Part shown: positions 33,191 through 43,384 of the stretch, in pieces
How positions within the stretch are numbered: position 1 is the stretch's first letter
How the letters are laid out: each line of letters opens with the position of its first letter
Source: Siphonodentalium dalli
Lineage: Eukaryota; Mollusca; Scaphopoda; Gadilida; Siphonodentaliidae
Length of the DNA: 64,000 bases
Reading direction: 5' to 3'
Assembly (NCBI GenBank): GCA_032622095.1
Contig: CP136069.1
Span: forward strand, 157,841,043-157,905,042
Translations under genes and position numbers: made by a program
The notes under the pieces: generated by a model
What the model saw: the letters and a program-made list of their open reading frames with translations, nothing else
What the model was told of the DNA's origin: nothing
Database searches by the model: none

Positions 33191-33950
33191 GTAATTCTTA
33201 CACAGTCATGGAATATATAGTGGCTCACCTTGTCGATTGTCATTTTGTTTATCGCGATTAATCCGTTCATCAAATAATGAAGTATTTATTTATTTACAAC
33301 TGTGTATACTTCAGACGTTATAATATCATACATAATCATCATAAACACATTAGTTCGCAAAAATAAAAAAAGACGACAATTGGGTTTTACATTTAGAGAT
33401 GTATCAGTCAATCTAGTGAGTTGGACTAAGATCTTGAGGACACCTGGCTATCATATCTCCATGAAGGTACAAATGTTTTAAAGAAATTTCCAGGTGCTCA
33501 TCTGTTCGTGGTGCTATATATTGGCTACATATTCTCAGTTTAAAAGAAATGTTGCTGCGTACGTATATCAGCTACATGTGCCAGACACAGAGCGAGGTTT
33601 TGAGTTGTTTATGTCAGTCGATGAGTCTATTCTAAAAAAATCCTCTGTCGGGCAGATATACCCTTGTCATATGTCAGTATTGGAGGATCCTGAAAAGTCA
33701 TGTGCTACTGACTGCGTTCTCTTTAATATCAGAAGAAAAATATATTTGACTGCAAACTGTGACCACTATTTTTAAAAGGCCTTCGATACATTTCCATATC
33801 TCTGTTTGTGGAAACTGTATTGAATGGAGCAGACTCAATTATGCAATCCTCTGACGGTTCGAAGTCTCTCAGTTTGCAAGAATATGTGTATCTCTTAAAT
33901 AGAATGATACATATACTCTTAATGCTTCTTCTATGTATCCCTTTTTGTTA
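33191..33950. other. No recognised gene
   Basis: A 93-codon + frame at 33494-33775 (YQLHVPDTERGFELFMSVDESIL..) has protein-like composition, but I recognise no family and see no clean splice sites. Confidence 0.4.
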
Positions 33951-35990
33951 GCTCATTATGTGAATGCCCAATTGCCATCCCCATGTAAATATGATAGTTG
34001 AAAAGATAGAATTGTTCAAGTGACTTCATTGGGTCACCGTTTGTCGAGATTGTGAAATTTGAACGCCCAAAACTCCTTAAAATGATATGGAGATGACCTG
34101 GGTGACTATATATAACTTATATAGGTTGTTATCCGGGAATAGCAATCTTATCAATGATATGCCCTCTCGCCATTCGTGGCCCAAAACGACACCAAATGTG
34201 ATTTAATTCATCGTATCATTAGAGAAGAACGTGTATGAATTTGGTAGAAATCAGTGCTAAATATATTTTTATCAGCTTTGGTGCAACTGTCATCCTCATG
34301 CATGACTTTAACGACGCCACTTTTGACATATCTAAACCACGTCCATTAGACTCATGCACGCGTGATACACTGGAGATGATTATATATAGGTTTGGTAGTA
34401 ATCAGCAACTAGACACATTCTTAGAATAGTTCTTACCACCCCCCACATCTCTCACCCATACGGCAGCAATTTGGCGTCTCTGAATCACACGATTATATTC
34501 CTCGTATCCTAGAGAAGAATACTATATCAAATTGGTGGAAATTTGTGCTGAAAATAGTTTATTAAATCACTCGTTGCTGCCCCTGCAACGCTGAATCGAA
34601 CAGCGCCATATCGCGGAGGTGATATGCGTTTGGTGGAAATCGGCGACAAAACTATTTCATCATATTTTTAAAATTTTGCCGAACTCCCCCTTTTCTTACC
34701 CTGACACCAACAGCGTCACTTTAGGAAATTTTCACCCGCACCATTATCTTCCTTGTAAAACGTTACCTCTCTTAGAAGGCATTGGTGCCATCTCGATTGT
34801 TCTCCGTGAAGTTATATATAGAACGCACACAGACAGACCGCACGATTTGATTTCTCGTATCATTTGAGAAGAATGTGTCTGAATTTGATGGTAATTGGTA
34901 CTAAAAATATTTTTTATCAGTTTTTGTGACCGTCCCGTCCCTATTTCGGACTCAAGCGGCACCAGTTTTGTCACCGTTATACCACACACTTCGACTCATT
35001 ATAGATTAGAGATGCATATATATAATATTGGTGAAAATTCGTGTCAAATTTAAGGTCCCCATATCCCTCACCCAGAGGGCACCAATTTGGTGTATCTAAA
35101 CGACACGATGCGATTCCTCGTATCGCGAAGAAGAATATGTATCAATCCGGTTGAAATCGGCGCTAAACATATTGTTATAATTTGTGTGTGTCCCTCTCAC
35201 CTATATACACCACTGACTCGAATGGCCACACTTGTGACATCCTTAAACCACACAATTACACTCCTCATGTCATGGAGATGACTATTTATAACCTTGGTGC
35301 TAATCGGCAACTAAAATTTTGTTTTATCAAATTTGCTGCCCACCACTCCCCTAAGAACGTGTATCAATCTGGTGGAAATTGGTGCTAAAACTATTGTGTA
35401 TCAATTTTGGTGCCCCTCTCCCTTTCAGTGCACCCCTGACTCGAATGAGGCCATATTTGACAGATTTAAGCCACACCGTTAGACTCCTCATGCCATGGGG
35501 ATGATTATGTATAAATGTTGTGCAATCGGCGACTAAACCCATTCTTATCAAATTTAGTGCCCACCACCACCCCCAATCTCTCATACAAATGACAACAATT
35601 TGGCGTTGTTAAATCGCACAATTAGATGAAGAAGAATATATATCAATTTGGTGGAATTCGGAGCTAAAATTAGTTTTATCAATTTTGGTGCCCCTCTCCC
35701 CTTCTGTGCATCCCCACCTCGAACGACGCCACTTTTTGACATATTTAAACAACACCATTAGATTCTTCATATCATGGGGATGATTATGTGTATGTTTCGT
35801 GGCAATCGGCGACAAAAAAAAATTCTGCCCCTCCTCCTTTTCTGCCCCTGACAATAACGGCGTCACTTTATAAAATTCTAGCCCCCAACATTATCTTTCT
35901 CGTAAAAAGTTACCCCTAGTAGACCCCTTTGGTATCATCTAGATGGTCACCTGTGAATTTCTATAGAACACAGACAGACAGACATTCGCA
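33950..35990 (+). repeat. Degenerate ~250-300-base tandem repeat with ACAG tail
   Basis: Units share 'TATCA(A)TTTGGTGGAAATCGGTGCTAA', '(A)TCAATTTTGGTGCCCCTCTCC', 'CACCCCTGACTCGAATGA' and 'CACACGATTA(G/T)ACTCCTCAT'. Good matches lie near 34235, 34510, 34870, 35140, 35365 and 35640. The array ends with GAACACAGACAGACAGACATTCGCAAATATATATA, the tail style seen in many invertebrate dispersed repeats. Non-coding. Confidence 0.7.
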
Positions 35991-36045
35991 AATATATATA
36001 TACATATATACGTATATACATATATACATATATGTATATATAAAT
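35990..36045. repeat. TATA/TACATA microsatellite
   Basis: ATATATATACATATATACGTATATACAT pattern following the ACAGACAGACAG tail. Confidence 0.9.
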
Positions 36046-36305
36046 GTAAGGCTATCGTAGTAGTCCTCAGAGAAATATATATGTATTGCCTCGTTCTAAA
36101 TACGTAGTGAATATATTACACTGATGTCGAGATATAGGATTGCATTATTTCAAATAAACGAATATTCAATTCATTGCTCATCATCAGTATTCCAAATAAC
36201 CAACATATCCTCGTGCAAAAATGTTCATATTATACTTATTTGATTCCGTCTTATGGCGCGGGTCACAGTGAACAAACATTATAATGAGCGCACGTCTGGT
36301 AAGTA

Positions 36306-36517
36306 CAGTAATGCCCAAAGTAATTGACCACTTAACCACAGCAGAATTATGGGTAATTTTCAGGATTTAGTCGGAAATATGGCTTGTTGCCATTCATCGG
36401 AAAGCTCTCGGCGAGAGCTTTCCGATGAATGGCAACAAGCCATATTTCCGACTAAATCCTGAAAAATTACCCATAATTCTGCTGTGGTTAAGTGGTCAAT
36501 TACTTTGGGCATTACTG
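36306..36517. mobile_element. Tc1/mariner-type foldback MITE, near-perfect 212-bp palindrome
   Basis: A TA dinucleotide flanks both sides (36304-36305 and 36518-36519). Ends are CAGTAATGCCCAAAGTAATT and its exact inverse. The 105-base left arm and 106-base right arm pair completely around the base at 36411, except for one extra T in the right-arm homopolymer near 36465. TA duplication and CAGT.. ends are typical of Tc1/mariner. No internal sequence remains. Confidence 0.9.
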
Positions 36518-36912
36518 TAGATATATTTTCACACATAGCGTAATTCAGGTTCAAATAATGCTGATATAGGCTTATTGTGTTTTTGAAATAAGTTCAATAT
36601 GAGCTTATTTCTAGGAGAACAGTCTGATATAACAGGTCGATTACAAGAGTAATTAATTGTTCAATGGACACTGAACAAAATAATGATATTTGATTCTCCA
36701 TTGTTGTGACCGCACTGTCAAAATCAATTGTCGGCAATATAGTTCCGTTGTTTGTCGAAATCTTGACCACTACAATCGTAATCAGCAAACACAGTGTCAG
36801 TGTTGAGTCAACCCCGTATTTTCGTAGTGGCAGTGTTCCATCCGGAGATCATAGACGGGACAAAGGGAGACCGCATGTGTACGCTTCTATTATTGTCCTG
36901 TCTCAACCTTAG

Positions 36913-37130
36913 GGGGTTTACAAGAAAACCATAGTCAGAAATGGTAACGCCACCAAGATCGTATTATTAGTCATAAATATAAATCATAATATAAAATATA
37001 TTGGTTACATGAATGGACCGCCTCAGAATTCCGTTAAGACAAGTAATTCTTCAAATTATTACAATGAACTACGGCTTATAAATTACTGCAGGTTTCTCAT
37101 TCGCCACACCAGAATGCTTCTAAATGCGGA
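36913..37130 (+). repeat. Dispersed repeat R2, copy 3
   Basis: CAAGAAAACCATAGTCAGAAATGG through CAGAATTCCGTTAA, GCAGGTTTCTCATTC and CACACCAGAATGCTTC; inverse of 24480-24733. It sits just after TTACAAG. Confidence 0.75.
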
Positions 37131-37425
37131 TCAAAGCTAAGAGTGCATGGCACATGCAGCCATTGTTCATAGACATTTTACAGATAGCGAGAATGATGCA
37201 TGCTGGGAACGAAAGTATCCACAGCAAAGCCATGTGCTTACGGAGGCATGCGTTTATTATAGGGGATTTATGGTGGGCCTATAAAACTAATTATAACTTT
37301 GTTATCTGTCATAGTTTATGCGTGAAATTTTAAACATATATACCATGGACATATACTCCTTCCAGAATGTTGAAAAACATTTTCAGTTGCTCATCGTATT
37401 TTTATAGACGAAATAGTCCGAAATT
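37131..37425. other. No recognised gene
   Basis: Unique-looking; nothing supported. Confidence 0.4.
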
Positions 37426-38145
37426 TCAGAAAATTGCGCTAACTGCTCAATGTTTTAATGTGTTACAAAACGTCTGATAAAAATAGTTCTATCGGGAATA
37501 TTCACACCATTTTTTTTTCAGAGAACATAGAGTAAACATAGTCCTATCGGGATATCGTAAAGGAGATTAATTAAAACCCTCAGACTGCCGAAACTGACGA
37601 CATTAAATTCGCTTTTTCGTGTCCCACGGAAATGAAACGTGTCTGTCCATTGATCACGTTATTTATTTGACATAGTATATTTTTTTTCTGTTGTATTTGA
37701 ACACTTGTTGCACGTGCAGGCTGCACGATCATAATAACTTCAACCGATAAGCGCCGATTGATACCCGCGCAACAGTTTGTCTCAAATAAATTGTTATCAA
37801 AACGCAGGTTTATGGCCGCGGACATAAGCCGATTAAGTGTAATGTAATTTATCCATGAACTTGACTGAAAAATTGTGATTCTATCACCATTAGCCACGAA
37901 AATGGGACCTCTAAACAGGCAAGTTTGATTTTCGGGGGACACAAACAAGCGAATTTATTGTCGGCAGTTTCGGCAGTCTGAGGGTTAATTAATCCCGAAT
38001 TAAACGGAACTACTTTACGATAGTCCGATAGGACTATGTTTACTCTATGCATGTTCTCTGAAAAAATTGTGTGAATATTCCAGATAGAACTCTTTTTATC
38101 AGACGTTGTGTAACACCTTAAAACATTGAGCGGTTATAGCGCAAA
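37426..38145. mobile_element. ~720-bp foldback element with a smaller inverted-repeat element in its centre
   Basis: The left arm (AAATTGCGCTAACTGCTCAATG to ATCGTAAAG) pairs with the right arm (CTTTACGATAGTCCGATAGGAC to CATTGAGCGGTTATAGCGC). Inside, CCCTCAGACTGCCGAAACTG near 37579 and its inverse ending near 37983 flank a ~400-base core. TTAA stands outside these inner ends, directly on the right and after two extra A on the left, suggesting a piggyBac-type inner unit. Confidence 0.6.
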
Positions 38146-38204
38146 CCGAAATGTGTTGTCTTGCAAGATATCCCACCGCTTTAGCTAAATTTACCTTCCT
38201 ACAA

Positions 38205-38500
38205 TATCCATAAAGAGGATCATATATTATATACCCACGGTTTTAATTATAGAATATAAAATATATTGGTTTCGCGAATGACCAACTCAGAATTCCGTTA
38301 AAATAACAATAACAACCAGCACCTATAACGAACCGTTTTACTGGACTTGGCCTACTGGTTGCGTAGTTCCGACTTTTAAATAAACGGAATTTCCAACTCT
38401 ATAAATAAATAAAAGCCCCACAATGCATTCGCCCTGTCCACCACGCAATATCAAAATCTCAGCAGCTAGATACACCACAGGTGGCGTAATAAATTAATAA
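38205..38500 (+). repeat. Dispersed repeat R2, copy 4 (5'-truncated)
   Basis: GATCATATATTATATACCCAC through GCGAATGACCAACTCAGAATTCCG, AACAATAACAACCAGCACCTA and CTATAAATAAATAAAAGCCCC matches 25015-25430 in direct orientation. Confidence 0.7.
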
Positions 38501-39290
38501 TTCACAGCGATAGTTTGTACAAGAAATCGATGTGTATAATGTCGAGTGTTCTCAAACATAAAAACGGCACGGCAACAAGAAAATTGTTGAGACTTCACAA
38601 ACTCTCTCGTCTGTTGTGCTCGAACACAAAACAGTGTGGTTCAATTAGTTCAATATTGTGACAACTATTGTGTGGCATTCTCCACGACCCGGCAATTTCC
38701 GGCGAATTTTCCGCTTAGCTATGAAATAACCTCTTCCATAAATATACACCATATTCGCGCAATGCTACAAAACACGCCCCTGGTAATAAGGCGATCACCT
38801 TGACTCTTTGGCGCATATATGCGAATGGAGTAGAAAGTGTTCACTGCATGGCAGCACACAGCCTGTTTAGTGGCTATATTTTAATTGCGAGATCGGAGGT
38901 CAATAACATTTTGACAATATTCCCGCAATAGCGAAATACAAATTCATCTCTTCGTCCCTCCACAATTGTGTCTGTCGGAGAGAGAAATAACGTCTTTCAT
39001 TTGTGTTTGTAAGCAACTAGTTTATGGGTCAATTTTACATTAAGAGCTTCCGCGTCACGATCTCAATTTGGAGACAGTGGCCATGATATGGGCGACACGT
39101 CAAGTTCCTCTTTCTTTCACTTGGATAAATACGATAGACGTAAATTACACAAAACGCGCATGTGTAAATTACACAAAACGCGCATGTGGCATACAATATT
39201 AGACAATAAGGCCCCTCCTTATATAACACACCAAACCCCATTATAAATCCGTTAAGATACGTCAACTATTTCACAGACACGACTGTATGA
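38500..39290. other. No recognised gene
   Basis: Contains a short perfect duplication GTAAATTACACAAAACGCGCATGT at about 39130 and 39155. Nothing else supported. Confidence 0.5.
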
Positions 39291-39339
39291 TTGCTGAATG
39301 GAATGTATCGTGTAAAAGTACAACTGATGGGAAAAAAAA

Positions 39340-39830
39340 TTCACAGACTCCACCTCAGAACCAACCAAGGACGAAATAATTGCTAATATGTATAATAATT
39401 TACGCTTTGAAGAGACATCAGTAAGACCTCCTCCTTACCACAACGCCAGGCGGAGAATATCAAATATTTTGCAATGTAGACTCCGAAACAACTGCAGTGA
39501 TCTGAACTTCGATAAATTCAAAAATTACATCTCCCAAGCCCGTTATGCTCCTGTGGTAACCGATGTGAAGATGTAAGCCATTATTTCTTCGAATGCCCTT
39601 TCTATATAGATACAAGAAACTTTATATGGACACGACTGGATGAGCATAAAGTTGTCATCACCAGTATGAAAGATATTCTCTTCGGCATATCGCAAAATAG
39701 CGATACGCTGAATAGGCCACCATTCGAGACAGTACAATCATTCATCATTTCCACAGACCGATTTTTAGTAATCATTATTCCCAGCGATGTGGGGACTCCG
39801 CCTCACTGCCATAGCCACAACTAAAACCTG
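39340..39830 (+). pseudogene. 3' end of a second CR1/Jockey-like LINE
   Basis: A frame at 39388-39560 encodes ISNILQCRLRNNCSDLNFDKFKNYI. After a one-base frame change near 39545, a second frame encodes YCSCGNRCEDVSHYFFECPFY then FETVQSFIISTDRFL up to a stop near 39823. This is the same C-terminal Cys-rich domain as in the LINE at 590-4145 but clearly a different family. Upstream reverse transcriptase is absent, as expected of a 5'-truncated copy. Confidence 0.75.
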
Positions 39831-40645
39831 CATGTTTTGATTGGGAGACGGTGCCCAATAAGTATACATGTATCTGGCCGATCGCATGGGGCACCGTCCC
39901 CCATACAAATAACATAACAAAACTTTCATCAAAATTCATTGCTGCAACACCATCGATTTAAATTCATCAGCAGCTGAACGCCAGGGGAGATGAGCCTCAC
40001 CACGTTTGGTAATGTGTGCTCCGATCCCATATGAACCCACAACATTATTTGTAAATTATGTGTTATGTAAAATATTCCATGTGTATGTGGGTCACAATAA
40101 ACATGTTCAAACAATCATAAATAGTGTACATATGTTCACTACATGTACACCTAGCAAATTGGGTATTGTCGTTTCAGCTATCGCACGTTAGATCTATAGT
40201 GCTGAATATGGGATGAACTATAGGATGTCAATCACGCATCCAGATATGTGGGACTGGTGTTCAGAAACTAGTAAATCTAGTGAAAACGCGTGCCTTCTGG
40301 ACATATGACCATTGCTGTAATTAAGCAACAACCAATTAGTAATATTATATGATCATCAACTTGTTTCTAAAAGTCTTATACTAAATGATACGGAAAAGGA
40401 GTTGATGTCACGATACATGTATCTTCTGGATTTCCCCAAAATAGGAATGATAAGTTAATAACAAGCTCCGGCGAAGTCATGAGTTATTAATAGGAATTGT
40501 AAATCTTTGTTATTACATTTTGACTTCTTGGATCACACTGTTGTGCATTTGATGCATCCATTTACATATATACACGGGTCAGTGAGGTATTTCAGGCATA
40601 ATGTGCTTGATAACAGTGGCAGATCATATAATAAAACACTTATAT
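39831..40645. other. No recognised gene; possible LINE 3' UTR
   Basis: The first ~280 bases may be the 3' UTR of the preceding LINE (CACAATAAACATG near 40095 resembles a polyadenylation signal). The rest is unique. Confidence 0.4.
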
Positions 40646-40647
40646 TA

Positions 40648-40781
40648 TTGCATCGTTTCGAGGTTGACATGAGGATTTATCAATCCCTGGAAGTTAATAT
40701 TCACCTCGGTCTGAGGCCTCGGTGAATATTAACTTCCTAGGGTTGATAAATCAGCATGTCGACCTCGAAACAATGCAATAC
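40648..40781. repeat. Foldback repeat just upstream of the lectin exon
   Basis: TTGCATCGTTTCGAGGTTGACATG...GGAAGTTAATATTCACC and its inverse GGTGAATATTAACTTCC...CATGTCGACCTCGAAACAATGCAA form arms of ~60 bases around a CTCGGTCTGAGGCCT centre. It ends about 70 bases before the splice acceptor of the lectin exon. Confidence 0.85.
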
Positions 40782-40853
40782 ATGTATATTATACAGTATG
40801 CCGTGCATTGAGAGAATATATTTAACTAAAGTACTTATTTACCACAATTTTAG

Positions 40854-41045
40854 CATGTCGTGATGACCTCGGCTACTCATTCCTCACCGGAGAAAAGTGC
40901 ATTAAAATTAATGCGGCGATACTGACTAGGACCAACGCCAGAAACCAGTGCATCTCAGAAGGGGGCGAGCTACTCCTTGTGAAGGATGATTTGGAATTCA
41001 ATGCCATCAAGACGGTTTTGGCATCGTTCGATCCCACATCACAGA
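40854..41045 (+). CDS. Exon encoding the first half of a C-type lectin domain
   Basis: Acceptor CACAATTTTAG precedes it and donor CAGA|GTGAGT follows. In the only open frame it reads CRDDLGYSFLTGEKCIKINAA, RTNARNQCISEGGELLLVKD and FNAIKTVLAS. This matches the start of a C-type lectin-like domain: paired Cys in 'C...GY.....CIK', the A/N-R..C...G..L segment, and a helix. It starts with two bases of a codon and ends with one, so both introns are phase 1. A 14730|40854 join keeps the frame with the PAN exon (Ala at the junction). I could not find the second half of the domain (WxG, WND, final Cys) with confidence in the window, so sugar specificity cannot be read. Confidence 0.75.
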
Positions 41046-42039
41046 GTGAGTACTAATCAAAATTAATGTATTCTTAATTATGGCTAAAGCCAGTCTCTTT
41101 AAAAAGCCGGCGACCCTCATTTGAACTTATGTCTCTGGAAATCCCAGTTAAATATATTTCCTTTTTTTTTGTTGAATATTCCTTCAAGGATTAAGCATGA
41201 TAATGTGGTAGAGCATGCTCAAGTTCATTGGTCACGCATCCACTTGAGTTTATATTATTTCAGTGGTATCAATGACATACCATTTGTAATTATGCGATCG
41301 CAGGTCAACATAATGTTGAAATATTTAACGCGACAAGACAAAGGTTATAACACAGAAAACAGACGAAATGTGGGCTCAATTACATTTGATAAAAACTACT
41401 GGTCGCAATCTAGGAAACACAATTGTAAGTTTTTTCATCCGACGATATTTATCCTACTGCATCATTTTGCGCATCTTTTCTTGTGTGTCCCTACCATGTA
41501 TATAATGCCGACGTCCGGATCAACCATCCGTCGTCCGTCCGTCAGTCGGGACGCACGTCCGTCTGTCGAGATGTCCGTCTGTCCGTAGACACTAACTTGC
41601 TGCCCGACACGATAACTCAAGTAATTCTTATCAGATGGTGTTGAAATTTGATATGCATGTTTATGATAACACACCATTCAACTGTATCGTTTTTTGGTAT
41701 CTATCGGTTGACTGATTTAGAAAATATGAACACTTTTCTTTATGCCATAGGCATGTATGCACTTAGCCAAGTGATCAAATGGGAGTAATTCTACATAACT
41801 GGCGTTAGCTAGCAGTATATCAATCAGGTTATTATAATTCCATGTCCGTGTGGCCTCCACGCAGTACTATCTCCAATACGAGCGATAAATAATCTGCTGT
41901 AGTACCCAGATAATTAATTAGGTTTGACAGCATCCAGCTGTGTATAATTATTCTCAAACATTTGAAGTTGTAACTTTGAAACATTAAATTAAGTTGTAAA
42001 CTTGGTATAGTCCAATCATATGTCATTGAAAAGTATTAA
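41046..42039. other. Intron-like sequence, no recognised gene
   Basis: Holds a GTCC-rich simple stretch (41525-41585). A + open stretch 41261-41430 is bounded by an acceptor-like TTATTTCAG and a donor-like AATTGTAAGT, but its phase does not follow the lectin exon and its translation has no lectin features. Confidence 0.4.
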
Positions 42040-43384
42040 CCCATTGCACAAACCATATGGTTTGTTGGTGATCCTGGGTGATCCACTTTTAACTTGCATG
42101 GATTTTGGGATTAAAATTAAACCCATTCCATAGACACATGCTATCCGATATAGGCGAGCGGCAGCTAACACAAACAGGCTGTATTTAAGGAGTTTAATGC
42201 ACCCACCCTACATATGGGATTGTGGTATGTTTTTGGAAAGCCCATCTCATTTTTGTATGATAGGCCGTGCTGTGGTGAATGGAAGTGGTGCAATTGGCTC
42301 GAAATTCCTGTTTCCATGGCAACGGAAGTGTTTTGAAGAGGAATATAGGAAAAGCTGGTTTCATATGCGACTTTCTATTTCTGCATTTGTGATGTGATAT
42401 GTTCACATACATGGTCAACTATTATCCGACAGAAATTAACCCACTATCACCCTATTCAAAATAGTATATCACAACATAGTGATTGTCGCAGTTGATGCAT
42501 GTTCTGGAAAATTTGAATCTGATGCCTTTTAAAATTAGGCTCTATTTGCCCTTATTAGCAATTACCCCATTTCATCTAGGAACAGAGGCAAATGACAGAA
42601 CACGTTTATACCGACATGCCTACTGTACAGATGGGATGGTCATACGTTTTTGAATAAATGAAGTGCTCAAAAGTAGTGCGATAAGCTCGAACTTTGCGTT
42701 TCCAAGGCAACGAAAGACGTTGTAATAAAATGATGGAACAAAACAGTTTTATGAAAGCACTAACCTGGTTTGAGCGATATGTGTTCAAGTAAGTGGGGAT
42801 TACTATCAATGACCCATAAAACTGGTACATGTGGAATCCATGCAATGTTCAAGATCACATGAAAAGGTCAAGGTCATCCATAAAATCACACAAATATGTG
42901 TCCATATTTTCATATTTGACATCATATTTCGGGCGATGTGATGTTATATGTTCAAAGCTATATGATCAAATTTATCCGACAGAATTAATCCACGAAAATC
43001 CTACTCAAAATAATTTGTCACACCATTGTGAATGCATGTTCCGGGCAATTTGAAGATATTGGACGCATTTTCAAAATAGGTACCATTTACCCATATTGGC
43101 AACTACCCCATTTCATCTAGGAAAAGAGGCAACTGACAGAAAAAGATTGCACCAACACGCGTACGTTACAGGTGGTTGGTCATATGTGTATGTTTCGAAC
43201 ACTAACCTGGCTTGAGCTACATGTAGTCATGTAAATGCATATTGCTATCAATGGCCCACAAAATGGGTACGTTTGGAACACATACAAGGGTCAAGGTCAC
43301 GTAAAAGTTAAAGGTCATCCAGAAAATCACCCAAAATGTCTATATCTTTATATGCTACATCATTTTTACGCCCATATGATGTAA
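42040..43384 (+). repeat. Tandem repeat T1, left part
   Basis: Recurring blocks include TCCGACAGAA(A)TTAACCCAC, ATTTCATCTAGGAA(C/A)AGAGGCAA (42569, 43109), TTTCCA(T/A)GGCAACG(G)AAG (42310, 42700) and AACCTGG(T/C)TTGAGC. Units are irregular, about 400-550 bases apart. The array is interrupted at 43385 by copy C and resumes at 46801. Confidence 0.7.

Noticed and set aside
33950-35990. CRISPR-like or protein-coding tandem array
   Set aside because: Units are long, degenerate, AT-rich and non-coding in a eukaryotic context; ends in a microsatellite tail.
41261-41430. Possible exon after the lectin exon
   Set aside because: Its open frame needs a phase-2 donor while the lectin exon's strong donor is phase 1, and in the matching phase it hits a stop early; no lectin motifs.
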